In this document: positions 16,966 to 24,521 of the stretch, one piece after another | Layout: each line of letters opens with the position of its first letter | Numbering within the stretch: position 1 is the stretch's first letter | Source of the DNA: JAZDCJ01 sp036311985 | GTDB lineage: Bacteria > Actinomycetota > Actinomycetes > Actinomycetales > Micrococcaceae | Length of the DNA stretch: 64,000 nt | Reading direction: 5' to 3' (one strand) | Assembly: GCF_036311985.1 (NCBI RefSeq) | Contig: NZ_JAZDCJ010000027.1 | Made by a program: the position numbers and the translations under genes | The notes under the pieces: model-generated | Database searches by the model: none | What the model was told of the DNA's origin: nothing | The model's input: only the letters and a program-made list of their open reading frames with translations

Positions 16966-17610
16966 CTAGAGGTGGCTGCCCGGCGTCGTCGCGTAGTAGG
17001 CCAGGAGCTGCAGCTCGCGGGCCATGTCCACCTTGCGCAGGACGACGTCCGGCGGAACCTGGAGGACGACGGGGGCGAAGTTGAGGATGTTGCGCACGCC
17101 GGCGGCGACGAGCCGGTCGCACAGCTCCTGCGCGGCCGCCGCGGGCACGGCCAGGACCGCCATGTTGATGCCCTCGGCCAGCACGGCGTCCTCGAGGCCC
17201 GCCGCGTCGGCGACCACGAGGTCGGCGTAACGCCGCCCCACGAGGGAGGCATCGGCGTCGTACAGCCCCACCAGACGGAAGCCGTTCTCGCGGAACCCCG
17301 CGTACCCGGCCAGCGCGCGGCCCAGGTTGCCGGCGCCGACGATCCCCACGCGCCAGTCGTTGTTGAGCCCGAGGGTCGTCGCGATGGAACCGGCCAGCTG
17401 CATCACGCCATAGCCCACGCCCCGCCGGCCGAAGCTGCCGAGCATCGACAGGTCCTTGCGCAGGATCGCCGGGTTGACGCCCGCGGCATCGGCCAGGACC
17501 TCCGAGGACACCGTCTCGAGCCCGGCGGCGCCGAGGCGCTCGAGCACGCGCCGGTAGAGCGTCAGGCGTTCCAGCGTCGCCTCGGGAAGCGTCTTCTCCG
17601 CCGGCCTCAT
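16966..17610 (-). CDS. rex: Redox-sensing transcriptional repressor Rex
   Basis: A 214-residue Rex protein. An N-terminal winged helix (LPEATLERLTLYRRVLERL, then SSEVLADAAGVNPAILRKDLSMLGSFGRRGVGY) is followed by a Rossmann domain with the NAD-binding loop GIVGAGNLGRALAGY and the FRLVGLYDAD strand. Rex senses the NADH/NAD ratio and represses respiratory genes when NADH is low. The ATG at 17610 overlaps the glutaredoxin stop (ATGA), so the pair is co-transcribed. No convincing Rex operator was seen beside the cytochrome or menaquinone genes. Confidence 0.95.
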   Translation of the reverse strand: MRPAEKTLPEATLERLTLYRRVLERLGAAGLETVSSEVLADAAGVNPAILRKDLSMLGSFGRRGVGYGVMQLAGSIATTLGLNNDWRVGIVGAGNLGRALAGYAGFRENGFRLVGLYDADASLVGRRYADLVVADAAGLEDAVLAEGINMAVLAVPAAAAQELCDRLVAAGVRNILNFAPVVLQVPPDVVLRKVDMARELQLLAYYATTPGSHL

Positions 17611-17861
17611 GCGCCCAGGAGCCCCGCGAGCCGCGCGGGGTCGATGACCCAGAAGTCGCGCTGCACGCCGTCGATCATCAGCACCGGGACCTCCTCGCCG
17701 AAGCGGTGCCGCAGCTCCGGGTCGTCGTCGATCCCCCGTTCCGTCCAGGGCACGCCCAGGCGGCCGCACACCTCGTCGAGGGTGGCACGGGCCGCGGCGC
17801 ACAAGTGGCAGCCCTCGCGGGTCAGCAATTCGACGACGGGCGCCTCGGCACGTGCTTCCAT
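17607..17861 (-). CDS. Glutaredoxin family protein
   Basis: An 84-residue thioredoxin-fold protein of the DUF836/glutaredoxin-like group. It has a CHLC redox pair at Cys18-Cys21 in LLTREGCHLCAAARATL and the cis-proline segment EVPVLMIDG. Actinobacteria lack glutathione in general, so it may work with mycothiol or only as a thiol switch. The ATG at 17861 is chosen because TAGATT precedes it by seven bases, indicating a leaderless transcript. It overlaps rex and is divergent from the HAD gene. Confidence 0.85.
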   Translation of the reverse strand: MEARAEAPVVELLTREGCHLCAAARATLDEVCGRLGVPWTERGIDDDPELRHRFGEEVPVLMIDGVQRDFWVIDPARLAGLLGA

Positions 17862-17868
17862 GCCGACT

Positions 17869-17938
17869 AATCTACCGGCGGACCGGCCGCGCACGGGCAC
17901 GGACGGCGCCCGGCCCGCTGTGGCGCGTGCCATAGACT
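17869..17938. promoter_or_regulatory. Divergent leaderless promoters of the glutaredoxin-rex and HAD genes
   Basis: On the minus strand TAGATT (17874-17869) lies seven bases before the ATG at 17861. On the plus strand TAGACT (17933-17938) lies six bases before the ATG at 17945. Confidence 0.6.
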
Positions 17939-17944
17939 GGGGCC

Positions 17945-18757
17945 ATGCCACAGCCGCCCGCCGGCCGCACCGTGCCCTCGCCCGTGCGCCCGATGACAGG
18001 AGCAGAGGCCGCCTTCTTCGACGTCGACAACACGATGATGCGCGGCGCGAGCCTGTTCGCCGTCGCCCGGAAGATGTATGCGCGCAAGGCCTTCAGCCTC
18101 CGCCACGCGGCCTCCTTCGGCCTCAAGGCCCTCTGGTACGCGGTGCGCGGGGAGCACGTCGGCGACATCCACGCCGTGCGGGACCAGGCGCTCGCCCTCG
18201 CCGCGGGGGTCCTCGTCGACGACTTGTCGAGCCTGGGCGACGAGGTCTACGACGAGTTCATCGCCTCCAAGATCTGGCCCGGAACGCGGGCCCTCGCGGA
18301 CCAGCACCTGCGCGCCGGGCGTCGCGTCTGGCTCGTGACGGCCACGCCGCTCGAGGTCGCCACCGTGATCGCGGACCGGCTCGGGCTCTCCGGGGCGCTC
18401 GGCACGCAGGTGGAGCACACCGACGGCGTCTACACCGGCCGGCTCGTGGGAGAGATCCTGCACGGCCCCGCGAAGGCCGTCGCCGTCGCCCGGCTCGCCG
18501 AGGAAGAGGGGCTCGACCTGGCGCAGTGCTGGGCCTACAGCGACTCGTCCAACGACCTTCCGCTCCTGGAGGCCGTGGGGCATCCCGTGGCGATCAACCC
18601 GGACGCCAAGCTGCGCCGCCACGCCGTGCGCAACAACTGGCCCGTCTACGACTTCAGGACCGGCCGCCGCGCCGCGACGTGGACGCTCAAGGCGGCGACC
18701 GTGTCCGGGGCCGTCTACGGACTCTGGCGCGGTCTGGGGCGGGTCCGCGGCCGCTGA
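17945..18757 (+). CDS. HAD-superfamily subfamily IB hydrolase (SerB-like)
   Basis: A 270-residue phosphatase of the HAD-IB class. The nucleophile motif FFDVDNTMM has Asp26 and Asp28, motif II is VWLVTATP, and motif III/IV is AYSDSSNDLPLLEAVGHPVAINPD. Family members hydrolyse phosphoserine or lysophospholipids, and the HAD-IB PSPase-like group is typical of actinobacteria; the exact substrate is open. The last residues form a basic amphipathic tail. The start is supported by a -10 box six bases upstream. Confidence 0.87.
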   Translation: MPQPPAGRTVPSPVRPMTGAEAAFFDVDNTMMRGASLFAVARKMYARKAFSLRHAASFGLKALWYAVRGEHVGDIHAVRDQALALAAGVLVDDLSSLGDEVYDEFIASKIWPGTRALADQHLRAGRRVWLVTATPLEVATVIADRLGLSGALGTQVEHTDGVYTGRLVGEILHGPAKAVAVARLAEEEGLDLAQCWAYSDSSNDLPLLEAVGHPVAINPDAKLRRHAVRNNWPVYDFRTGRRAATWTLKAATVSGAVYGLWRGLGRVRGR

Positions 18758-18835
18758 TCCGAGACCCCGCCGGGCGCTGGCCCGGGGGCGTCCCCGGGGC
18801 GGTCCGGCACCTGCCGTGATCGCACGTCGGGGAGA

Positions 18836-18880
18836 ACGACGGCGGGGCCGCACCCTCGAGAGATGCGGCCCCGCCGTCGT
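18836..18880. terminator. Bidirectional terminator between the HAD and bS22 genes
   Basis: A perfect 17-bp stem (18836-18852 with 18864-18880, arm ACGACGGCGGGGCCGCA) and an 11-base loop lie between two convergent genes. Confidence 0.9.
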
Positions 18881-18908
18881 CATCACCTGCCGCGTCGGCG
18901 GCCGGCGC

Positions 18909-19007
18909 CTACTTCTTGTTGCGGCGCTGGTGGCGGGTCTTGCGAAGCAGCTTGCGGTGCTTCTTCTTGGCCATACGCTTGCGGCGCTTCTTGATCACAG
19001 AGCCCAT
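18909..19007 (-). CDS. Small ribosomal protein bS22 (AURKAIP1/COX24 domain)
   Basis: A 32-residue, extremely basic protein with sequence MGSVIKKRRKRMAKKKHRKL at its N-terminus and a RHQRRNKK end, matching the actinobacterial AURKAIP1/COX24-domain protein. In mycobacterial ribosome structures this protein is bS22, bound to the small subunit near the decoding region. It is easily missed because of its length. GTGAGGAACC precedes the ATG. It sits just downstream of the bldC-like gene, as in mycobacteria. Confidence 0.93.
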   Translation of the reverse strand: MGSVIKKRRKRMAKKKHRKLLRKTRHQRRNKK

Positions 19008-19120
19008 TGGTTCCTCACAAACTTCAGATTCGGTGGTTGCGTTCCCGCCGCAGACGGTCGGACTGCAACCAACACGGACGTTAAACGTTCCTTAACAGGT
19101 TACCTGCTCCGCGCGGCGGC

Positions 19121-19140
19121 CCTGACCACTTCCGGTCAGG
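19121..19140. terminator. Short hairpin at the end of the bldC-like gene
   Basis: CCTGACC (19121-19127) and GGTCAGG (19134-19140) pair around a six-base loop, overlapping the last codons of the BldC-like gene. It could be a weak terminator or attenuator between that gene and bS22. Confidence 0.45.
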
Positions 19141-19348
19141 CGGTCTCGGAGGCCCCGTCGATCCGGGCCTTGCGCAGGTAGTCCTCGACGGCGGTCTCCG
19201 GGACGCGGTAGGAGCGGCCGAAGCGCACCGCGGGCAGTTCCGCCGAGTGCACCAGGCGGTACACGGTCATCTTGGAGACGCGCATGACCTCGGCGACCTC
19301 GGCCACCGTCATAAAGCGCGCGTTCGCAAAGTTCTTCGCGTCAGCCAT
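19136..19348 (-). CDS. BldC-like helix-turn-helix (excisionase-type) regulator
   Basis: A 70-residue MerR/excisionase-type winged helix: FMTVAEVAEVMRVSKMTVYRLVHSAELPAVRFGRSYRVPETAVEDYL. This closely follows the BldC pattern in actinobacteria, where BldC controls development or metabolism and lies near proC and the bS22 gene. The ATG at 19348 is used; an upstream in-frame start lacks a close ribosome-binding site. AGGAG lies about 12 bases before the ATG, which is somewhat long. Confidence 0.85.
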   Translation of the reverse strand: MADAKNFANARFMTVAEVAEVMRVSKMTVYRLVHSAELPAVRFGRSYRVPETAVEDYLRKARIDGASETA

Positions 19349-19537
19349 CCCCGGTTCTTCTCCTGCCCTTGGACAATTCCCCCACCGCACAACGGCGTTC
19401 GCATGTCCCCGATGGGATGCCGTCTAAGGGGCAACTCTAGTGGCAGATGGGGCGATTGTGAAACCTCGGCTCCACCGTGTGGACACGATCGGGCGGCTCC
19501 GGGCGCCCTCGCGGCCCGGACGGCGGAGCGATGCCCC

Positions 19538-19567
19538 TTGATGTGAGCCGCACCACGGGTCTAGAGT
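19538..19567 (+). promoter_or_regulatory. Promoter of the lactate dehydrogenase gene
   Basis: TTGATG (19538-19543) and TAGAGT (19562-19567) are separated by 18 bases. The predicted transcription start near 19574 falls inside the first of two operators. The same -35 with a similar -10 precedes the ABC exporter gene at 62444. Confidence 0.65.
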
Positions 19568-19599
19568 GTGGTCTAACCACACGCTGTGGTCTTACCACA
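19567..19599. promoter_or_regulatory. Tandem GntR/FadR (LldR-like) operators
   Basis: TGTGGTCTAACCACA (19567-19581) and TGTGGTCTTACCACA (19585-19599) are two perfect six-base dyads with three-base spacers, 18 bases apart. They fit the TGGT-N3-ACCA core of FadR-subfamily GntR repressors such as LldR, and they cover the predicted start of transcription. No GntR gene lies in the window. Confidence 0.8.
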
Positions 19600-19633
19600 A
19601 GCGATCCGCGTGCCACGCCTCCAAGGAGAGTCC

Positions 19634-21013
19634 ATGACCACCCAGTCCGTGACCCAGCAGCCGGCAACCACCGAGGACACGGCCCGGCAGTCCGCCGCCG
19701 CGGCGTCGGAGCCGGCCCCCCTCCAGTCCCCGGCCCCGGCGCGTCCGGGTGCCGGGGACGCCGTTCCGGCCGACCGCCCCGTGCCGCCGGCGCTGCGCCG
19801 CCGCGTTCCGAAGTACTCGGACCTGGCCCCGCTCATGCAGTTCAAGAAGCCCTCCTTCGGCAACGCCTCCCGCCTCGCGGCGGCGCAGACCATCGGCGAT
19901 CTGCGGGCCCTGGCCAAGCGCCGGACGCCCCAGGCTCCCTTCGACTACACCGACGGCGCGGCGGAGGCCGAGGTCACGCTCAACCGGGCCCGTTCCGCGT
20001 TCTCCGAGCTCGAGTTCCGCCCCGGCATCCTGCGCGACGTCTCCCACGTGGACCTGAGCACGGACATCCTCGGCGGCACCTCCCGCCTTCCCGTCGGGAT
20101 CGCACCGACCGGCTTCACCCGCATGATGCAGTCGGAAGGAGAATACGCGGGATCCCGCGCGGCCGAGGCCGCGGGCATCCCCTACACGCTGTCCACGATG
20201 GGCACGGCGTCGATCGAGGACGTCGCCGCCGCCGCGCCCGCGGGCCGCAACTGGTTCCAGCTCTACCTGTGGACGGACCGCGAGAAGTCGCGCGAGCTGA
20301 TCGACCGGGCCGCGCGCGCCGGCTACGACACCCTCATGGTCACCGTGGACACGGCCGTCGCCGGGGCCCGGCTCCGCGACGTGCGCAACGGCATGACGAT
20401 CCCGCCGTCGCTGACGCTCAAGACGGTCCTGGACGCGTCCTACCGGCCGGCCTGGTGGTTCAACTTCCTGACCCACGAGCCCCTGACGTTCGCCTCGCTG
20501 TCCCGCTACACCGGCACCGTCGCCGAGCTGATCGACTCCATGTTCGACCCCTCGCTGACCTACGACGACCTGGACTGGCTGCGCGGGACCTGGAAGGGCA
20601 AGCTCGTCGTCAAGGGAATCCAGACGGTCGAGGACGCCCGCAAGGTGATCGAGCACGGGGCGGACGGCGTCGTGGTCTCCAACCACGGCGGCCGGCAGTT
20701 GGACCGCGCACCCGTGACCCTGCACCTGCTCCCCGAGGTCTCGGCCGCCGTGAAGTCCGTCAACCCGGACGCCGCCGTCATCCTCGACACCGGCATCATG
20801 AGCGGGGCCGATATCGTCGCCGCGCTCGCCCTCGGCGCCGACTTCACGCTCATCGGCCGCGCCTACCTCTACGGGCTCATGGCCGGCGGGCGCGCCGGCG
20901 TGGACCGCGCGCTGGCGATCCTGGAGAAGGACATGAAGCGGACCCTGGCGCTCCTCGGCGTCTCCCGGCTCTCCGAGCTCACGCCGGAACACGTCCGCAT
21001 TCCGCGGCCGTAG
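19634..21013 (+). CDS. lldD: FMN-dependent L-lactate dehydrogenase (alpha-hydroxy-acid oxidising)
   Basis: A 459-residue flavoprotein of the glycolate oxidase/LldD family: KRRTPQAPFDYTDGAAEAE, PVGIAPTGF, TLSTMGTASIEDVAAA, LVVKGIQTVEDARKVIEHGADGVVVSNHGGRQLDRAP (catalytic His in SNHGGRQLD), and the FMN phosphate site GADFTLIGRAYLYGLMAGG. It oxidises L-lactate to pyruvate, passing electrons to menaquinone. The ATG at 19634 has AAGGAGAG upstream; the first 85 residues are an Ala/Pro-rich extension. Control by a LldR-like repressor is suggested by two operators at the promoter. Confidence 0.9.
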   Translation: MTTQSVTQQPATTEDTARQSAAAASEPAPLQSPAPARPGAGDAVPADRPVPPALRRRVPKYSDLAPLMQFKKPSFGNASRLAAAQTIGDLRALAKRRTPQAPFDYTDGAAEAEVTLNRARSAFSELEFRPGILRDVSHVDLSTDILGGTSRLPVGIAPTGFTRMMQSEGEYAGSRAAEAAGIPYTLSTMGTASIEDVAAAAPAGRNWFQLYLWTDREKSRELIDRAARAGYDTLMVTVDTAVAGARLRDVRNGMTIPPSLTLKTVLDASYRPAWWFNFLTHEPLTFASLSRYTGTVAELIDSMFDPSLTYDDLDWLRGTWKGKLVVKGIQTVEDARKVIEHGADGVVVSNHGGRQLDRAPVTLHLLPEVSAAVKSVNPDAAVILDTGIMSGADIVAALALGADFTLIGRAYLYGLMAGGRAGVDRALAILEKDMKRTLALLGVSRLSELTPEHVRIPRP

Positions 21014-21059
21014 CGCGCGGCGGTCGCGCCGGCCGCACGACGCCGATCGGGCCCGAGAG

Positions 21060-22400
21060 CTAGATGACGCCGAGGGCCAGCATCGCGTCCGCGACCTTGA
21101 CGAAGCCGGCGATGTTGGCGCCCGCGACGTAGTTCCCCGGCTGCCCGTAGGCCTCGGCGGTGCGGGCGCAGTCATCATGGATGGAGACCATGATCTGGCC
21201 GAGGCGCCGCTCGGTGTGCTCGAACGACCAGGCGTCGCGGCTCGCGTTCTGCTGCATCTCCAGGGCGGACGTCGCGACGCCGCCGGCATTGGCGGCCTTG
21301 CCCGGGCCGAAGAGCACGCCGGCCTCCTGGAAGATCTGGGTGGCCTCGGCCGTGCAGGGCATGTTGGCGCCCTCGGCCACGGCGAGGACGCCGCGCTCCA
21401 CGAGCCGCTTGGCCGCCGTGGCGCCGAGCTCGTTCTGCGTGGCCGACGGGATCGCGACGGTGGCATCGACGTCCCACACGTTGCCGTCGGCCACGTAGGC
21501 CGTGCCGTTGCCGCGCCGCTGGGCGTACTCGCTGATGCGGCCGCGCTCGTTCTCCTTGATCTGGCGCAGCAGGTCCACGTCGATCCCGTGCTCGTCCACG
21601 ATGTACCCGGAGGAATCGGAGGCGGCGACGACGAGGGCACCGAGGCTCTGGGCCTTCGCGACGGCGTTGATCGCGACGTTGCCGGAGCCGGAGACGACGA
21701 CGCGTTGCCCGTCCAGGCTCTGCCCGCGGGTCTTGAGCATCTCGGCGGCGAAGAGGACGGCCCCGTAGCCGGTGGCCTCCGGGCGCACGAGCGAACCGCC
21801 CCAGCCGATCCCCTTGCCCGTCAGGACGCCTGACTCATAGCGGTTGGTGATGCGCTTGTACTGGCCGAACAGGTAGCCGATCTCCCGGCCGCCCACGCCG
21901 ATGTCGCCCGCGGGGACGTCGGTGTACTCGCCGATGTGGCGGTAGAGCTCCGTCATGAACGACTGGCAGAACCGCATCACCTCGGCGTCGGACTTGCCGC
22001 GCGGATCGAAGTCCGAGCCGCCCTTGCCGCCGCCGATCGGCATGCCGGTCAGGGCGTTCTTGAAGACCTGCTCGAAGCCGAGGAACTTGACGATGCCCAG
22101 GTAGACCGAGGGGTGGAAGCGCAGGCCGCCCTTGTAGGGGCCGAGGGCCGAGTTGAACTCGACGCGGAAGCCGCGGTTGATCCGCACCTGGCCCGAGTCG
22201 TCGGTCCACGGCACGCGGAAGATGATCTGCCGCTCGGGCTCGCACATGCGCTGCAGGATCGCGGCGTCCATGTACTCGGGGTGGCGGCGTGCCACGGGCT
22301 CGAGGGTCTCGAAGACCTCGTTGACGGCCTGGTGGAACTCGGCCTCGCCGGGGTTCCGGCGGAACACCTCGTCCCGGATGCTTGCCAGATGCTGGTCCAC
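21060..22400 (-). CDS. gdhA: NADP-specific glutamate dehydrogenase
   Basis: A 446-residue hexameric glutamate dehydrogenase, the usual size of the bacterial NADP type. Signatures are GPYKGGLRFHPSV, the catalytic lysine in MPIGGGKGGSDFDPRGKSD, DVPAGDIGVGGREIGYLFGQYK, and the GSGNVAINAVAKAQSLGA nucleotide loop. The GTG at 22400 has AGGAG five bases upstream; a longer frame lacks one. It interconverts glutamate with 2-oxoglutarate and ammonium. It is convergent with lldD, with 46 bases and no clear hairpin between. Confidence 0.95.
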   Translation of the reverse strand: MDQHLASIRDEVFRRNPGEAEFHQAVNEVFETLEPVARRHPEYMDAAILQRMCEPERQIIFRVPWTDDSGQVRINRGFRVEFNSALGPYKGGLRFHPSVYLGIVKFLGFEQVFKNALTGMPIGGGKGGSDFDPRGKSDAEVMRFCQSFMTELYRHIGEYTDVPAGDIGVGGREIGYLFGQYKRITNRYESGVLTGKGIGWGGSLVRPEATGYGAVLFAAEMLKTRGQSLDGQRVVVSGSGNVAINAVAKAQSLGALVVAASDSSGYIVDEHGIDVDLLRQIKENERGRISEYAQRRGNGTAYVADGNVWDVDATVAIPSATQNELGATAAKRLVERGVLAVAEGANMPCTAEATQIFQEAGVLFGPGKAANAGGVATSALEMQQNASRDAWSFEHTERRLGQIMVSIHDDCARTAEAYGQPGNYVAGANIAGFVKVADAMLALGVI

Positions 22401-22541
22401 TCGTGCTCCTCCTTGCGGCGCGGTGCGGCTCCCCGGTGCGGGCACCGGGGGACGGTCTCGGTCATCGAGCTTGCCACGCGGCGCCCGGACGGGGCGCGCC
22501 GGGCTGCAACAATGCCCGCGCGGCACGTAACACCCCCTGGC

Positions 22542-23096
22542 TCAGCGGCGGCGTCCGAAGCGGGGCTTCGGGAGCTTGTCGAGCAGGTCCTGCGCGCGGC
22601 CGGTGACCTGCTCCACGGTGCGCCCGACCGTCCGCCCGATCTGCTGGGCGCCGGCGGCAGCCTCGCGGGAAGGCACGACGCCGGAGCCCGGCACCGCGGC
22701 CGGCCCGCCGGAGGCGGGACGTGCGTCGGGGTCGTCCGCGGCACCGCCGGGGGCCGAGGCGGCAGGGGCGGCAGAGGCGGTGGCGCCCGTCGTCCCGACC
22801 GGGCCGGCCGCCTCCACGCCGGCGGGGTCGTCGGCGGCCCGGGGGCTGAACCGGGCGATCCACTCCGCGGCGGGTTCGAGCGGGGCCAGGTCGATCCCGT
22901 AGAAGCGCCGCTGGCCGACGGCGCGCGTCGTGACGAGCCCGGCCTCGCGCAGGACCTTGAGGTGCTTGGAGACCGTGGGCTGGCTGACGCCGAGGACCTC
23001 GACGAGCTCGCCGACCGAGCGCTCCGCGCCGTGCAGCTCGTCGAGGATGCGTCGTCGGGTCGGTTCAGCGATCACGGGGAAGACATCGGCGGCCAT
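22542..23096 (-). CDS. ArsR-family winged-helix regulator with C-terminal extension
   Basis: A 184-residue protein. Residues 1-80 are an ArsR winged helix (FPVIAEPTRRRILDELHGAERSVGELVEVLGVSQPTVSKHLKVLREAGLV, then GQRRFYGID). A Gly/Ala/Pro linker and a basic C-terminal segment (VTGRAQDLLDKLPKPRFGRRR) follow. No metal-binding cysteines are visible, so a non-metal ligand is likely. The start is supported by TAGGGT six bases before the ATG, a leaderless arrangement. It is followed by gdhA on the same strand 141 bases on. Confidence 0.85.
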   Translation of the reverse strand: MAADVFPVIAEPTRRRILDELHGAERSVGELVEVLGVSQPTVSKHLKVLREAGLVTTRAVGQRRFYGIDLAPLEPAAEWIARFSPRAADDPAGVEAAGPVGTTGATASAAPAASAPGGAADDPDARPASGGPAAVPGSGVVPSREAAAGAQQIGRTVGRTVEQVTGRAQDLLDKLPKPRFGRRR

Positions 23097-23102
23097 CCCA
23101 TC

Positions 23103-23108
23103 ACCCTA
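23103..23108 (-). promoter_or_regulatory. -10 box of the ArsR-family gene (leaderless)
   Basis: TAGGGT on the minus strand lies six bases before the ATG at 23096. Confidence 0.55.
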
Positions 23109-23177
23109 ACCGCATATACGCCGCGGGGCATTCTTCGCTACGCCGTCGTGACGCGGAAGCGCCCCTCGACAGGGGAG

Positions 23178-24380
23178 CTAGTCGAACCAGGGGTCGAGGC
23201 CGAAGAGGGGGAAGACCTCCTTGCGGGTGGCCATGACCGTGCGGTCGACGGGGTCGGCGGGGTCGTAGCCGACCTCCCACGAGCGCCACCACAGCTCGGC
23301 GTCGTCGTTCATCCACTGCGGGGCTTCGCCGTAGCGCTCCTCGACGTAGCTGCGCCACGGGGCCGGGACCTCGGTGCGCAGCGGGACGGGGCGCCCGGAG
23401 GCGATCGCGACGAGGTGCGCCCAGGCCCGGGGCACGACGTGTGTGATGTTGTACCCGCCGCCGCCCGTGGCGATCCACCTCCCGGCGCACAGCCGTTCGG
23501 CGAGGTCGGCGATGTCCAGCATGTTCTGCCGCTGGGCGTCGACGCTGAGGCGGAGGTTGGTCAGCGGGTCCTTGGCGTGGCCGTCGCAGCCGTGCTGGCT
23601 CACGATCACCTCGGGTGCGAAGGCGGCCGTGATCTGCGGGACGACGGCGTGGAACGCGCGCAGCCAGCCGGCGTCGCCCGTCCCCGCGGGGACGGCGACG
23701 TTCACGGCCGTGCCCGGCGCCCCGGGGCCCCCGGACTCGTTCGCGAAGCCCGTGCCCGGGAAGAGGGACATCCCGGACTCGTGGAGGGAAATCGTCATGA
23801 CGCGGGGATCGTCCCAGAAGATCGACTGCGTCCCGTCGCCGTGGTGGGCGTCGACGTCGATGTAGGCCACGCGCTGCACGCCGCCGTCGAGCAGGCGCTG
23901 GACCGCCAGCGCGGCGTCGTTGTAGATGCAGAAGCCGCTCGCGGCGGATCGGGAGGCGTGGTGCATGCCGCCGCCGAAGTTCACGGCGTGCACGGCACGG
24001 GAGTCCAGGATCGCGTCGGCCGCGAGCAGGGAGCCTCCGGCGAGGCGGGCGCTGGCCTCGTGCAGTCCCGGGAAGAGCGGGTTGTCCTCGGTGCCGAGCC
24101 CGCGGGCCGCGTCGGGGACGTCGGGGTGCTCGCTCGCGCGGCGGACGGCGGCGATGTAGTCGGCGTCGTGCACGAGCCCCAGTTCGGCATCGTCCGCGAC
24201 GGACGGCTCCGCGAGCGAGACGGTCGGCGCCTCGAGGACCCCGAGTTCGTCGATGAGCCGCTTGGTGAGGTCGAGGCGGGCCGGGTGCATGGGATGGCTG
24301 TCGCTGAAGCGGTAGGCCATCATGCCGGGGCTCCACACGAGCTGCGTGGGGGGCAACGGCGCCGTGCTCTTGATCATCAC
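23178..24380 (-). CDS. acuC: Acetoin utilisation protein AcuC (class I-type lysine deacetylase)
   Basis: A 400-residue zinc deacetylase of the histone deacetylase superfamily. Active-site blocks are HPMHPARLDLTKRLI, GGGMHHASRSAASGFCIYNDAALA (His pair), DVDAHHGDGTQSIFWDDPRV (zinc Asp and His), and the late TGGGGYNITHVVPRAW. AcuC deacetylates and so reactivates acetyl-CoA synthetase in Bacillus; acsA is 27 kb away here, not adjacent. The GTG at 24380 is chosen because TAGCCT lies six bases upstream, as in other leaderless genes here; an ATG one codon later is the alternative. Confidence 0.9.
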   Translation of the reverse strand: MMIKSTAPLPPTQLVWSPGMMAYRFSDSHPMHPARLDLTKRLIDELGVLEAPTVSLAEPSVADDAELGLVHDADYIAAVRRASEHPDVPDAARGLGTEDNPLFPGLHEASARLAGGSLLAADAILDSRAVHAVNFGGGMHHASRSAASGFCIYNDAALAVQRLLDGGVQRVAYIDVDAHHGDGTQSIFWDDPRVMTISLHESGMSLFPGTGFANESGGPGAPGTAVNVAVPAGTGDAGWLRAFHAVVPQITAAFAPEVIVSQHGCDGHAKDPLTNLRLSVDAQRQNMLDIADLAERLCAGRWIATGGGGYNITHVVPRAWAHLVAIASGRPVPLRTEVPAPWRSYVEERYGEAPQWMNDDAELWWRSWEVGYDPADPVDRTVMATRKEVFPLFGLDPWFD

Positions 24381-24386
24381 CGTTTC

Positions 24387-24392
24387 AGGCTA
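24387..24392 (-). promoter_or_regulatory. -10 box of acuC (leaderless)
   Basis: TAGCCT on the minus strand lies six bases before the GTG at 24380. Confidence 0.55.
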
Positions 24393-24462
24393 ACGGACGC
24401 GCGTGTGTCCCAGCGCACGGCGGCCCCGCCGGCCTGCCACTCCACGGGGTCCGCGGGTGGTT

Positions 24463-24493
24463 TACTATGGTTGTCGCCAGGATCGTCCTGGCC
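24463..24493 (+). promoter_or_regulatory. trkH promoter and 5' leader hairpin
   Basis: TACTAT at 24463-24468 is a good -10 box but, unlike its neighbours, leaves a leader of about 47 bases. A compact hairpin GCCAGGA-TCG-TCCTGGC (24477-24493) sits at the start of this leader. Its role is not known. Confidence 0.45.
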
Positions 24494-24521
24494 TCCCTCC
24501 GACCGGAGCCGTCGAGCCGCC

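Noticed and set aside
19453..19464. TTGTGAAACC as a possible Rex operator upstream of lldD
   Set aside because: Only one half of the TTGTGAA-N4-TTCACAA dyad is present.
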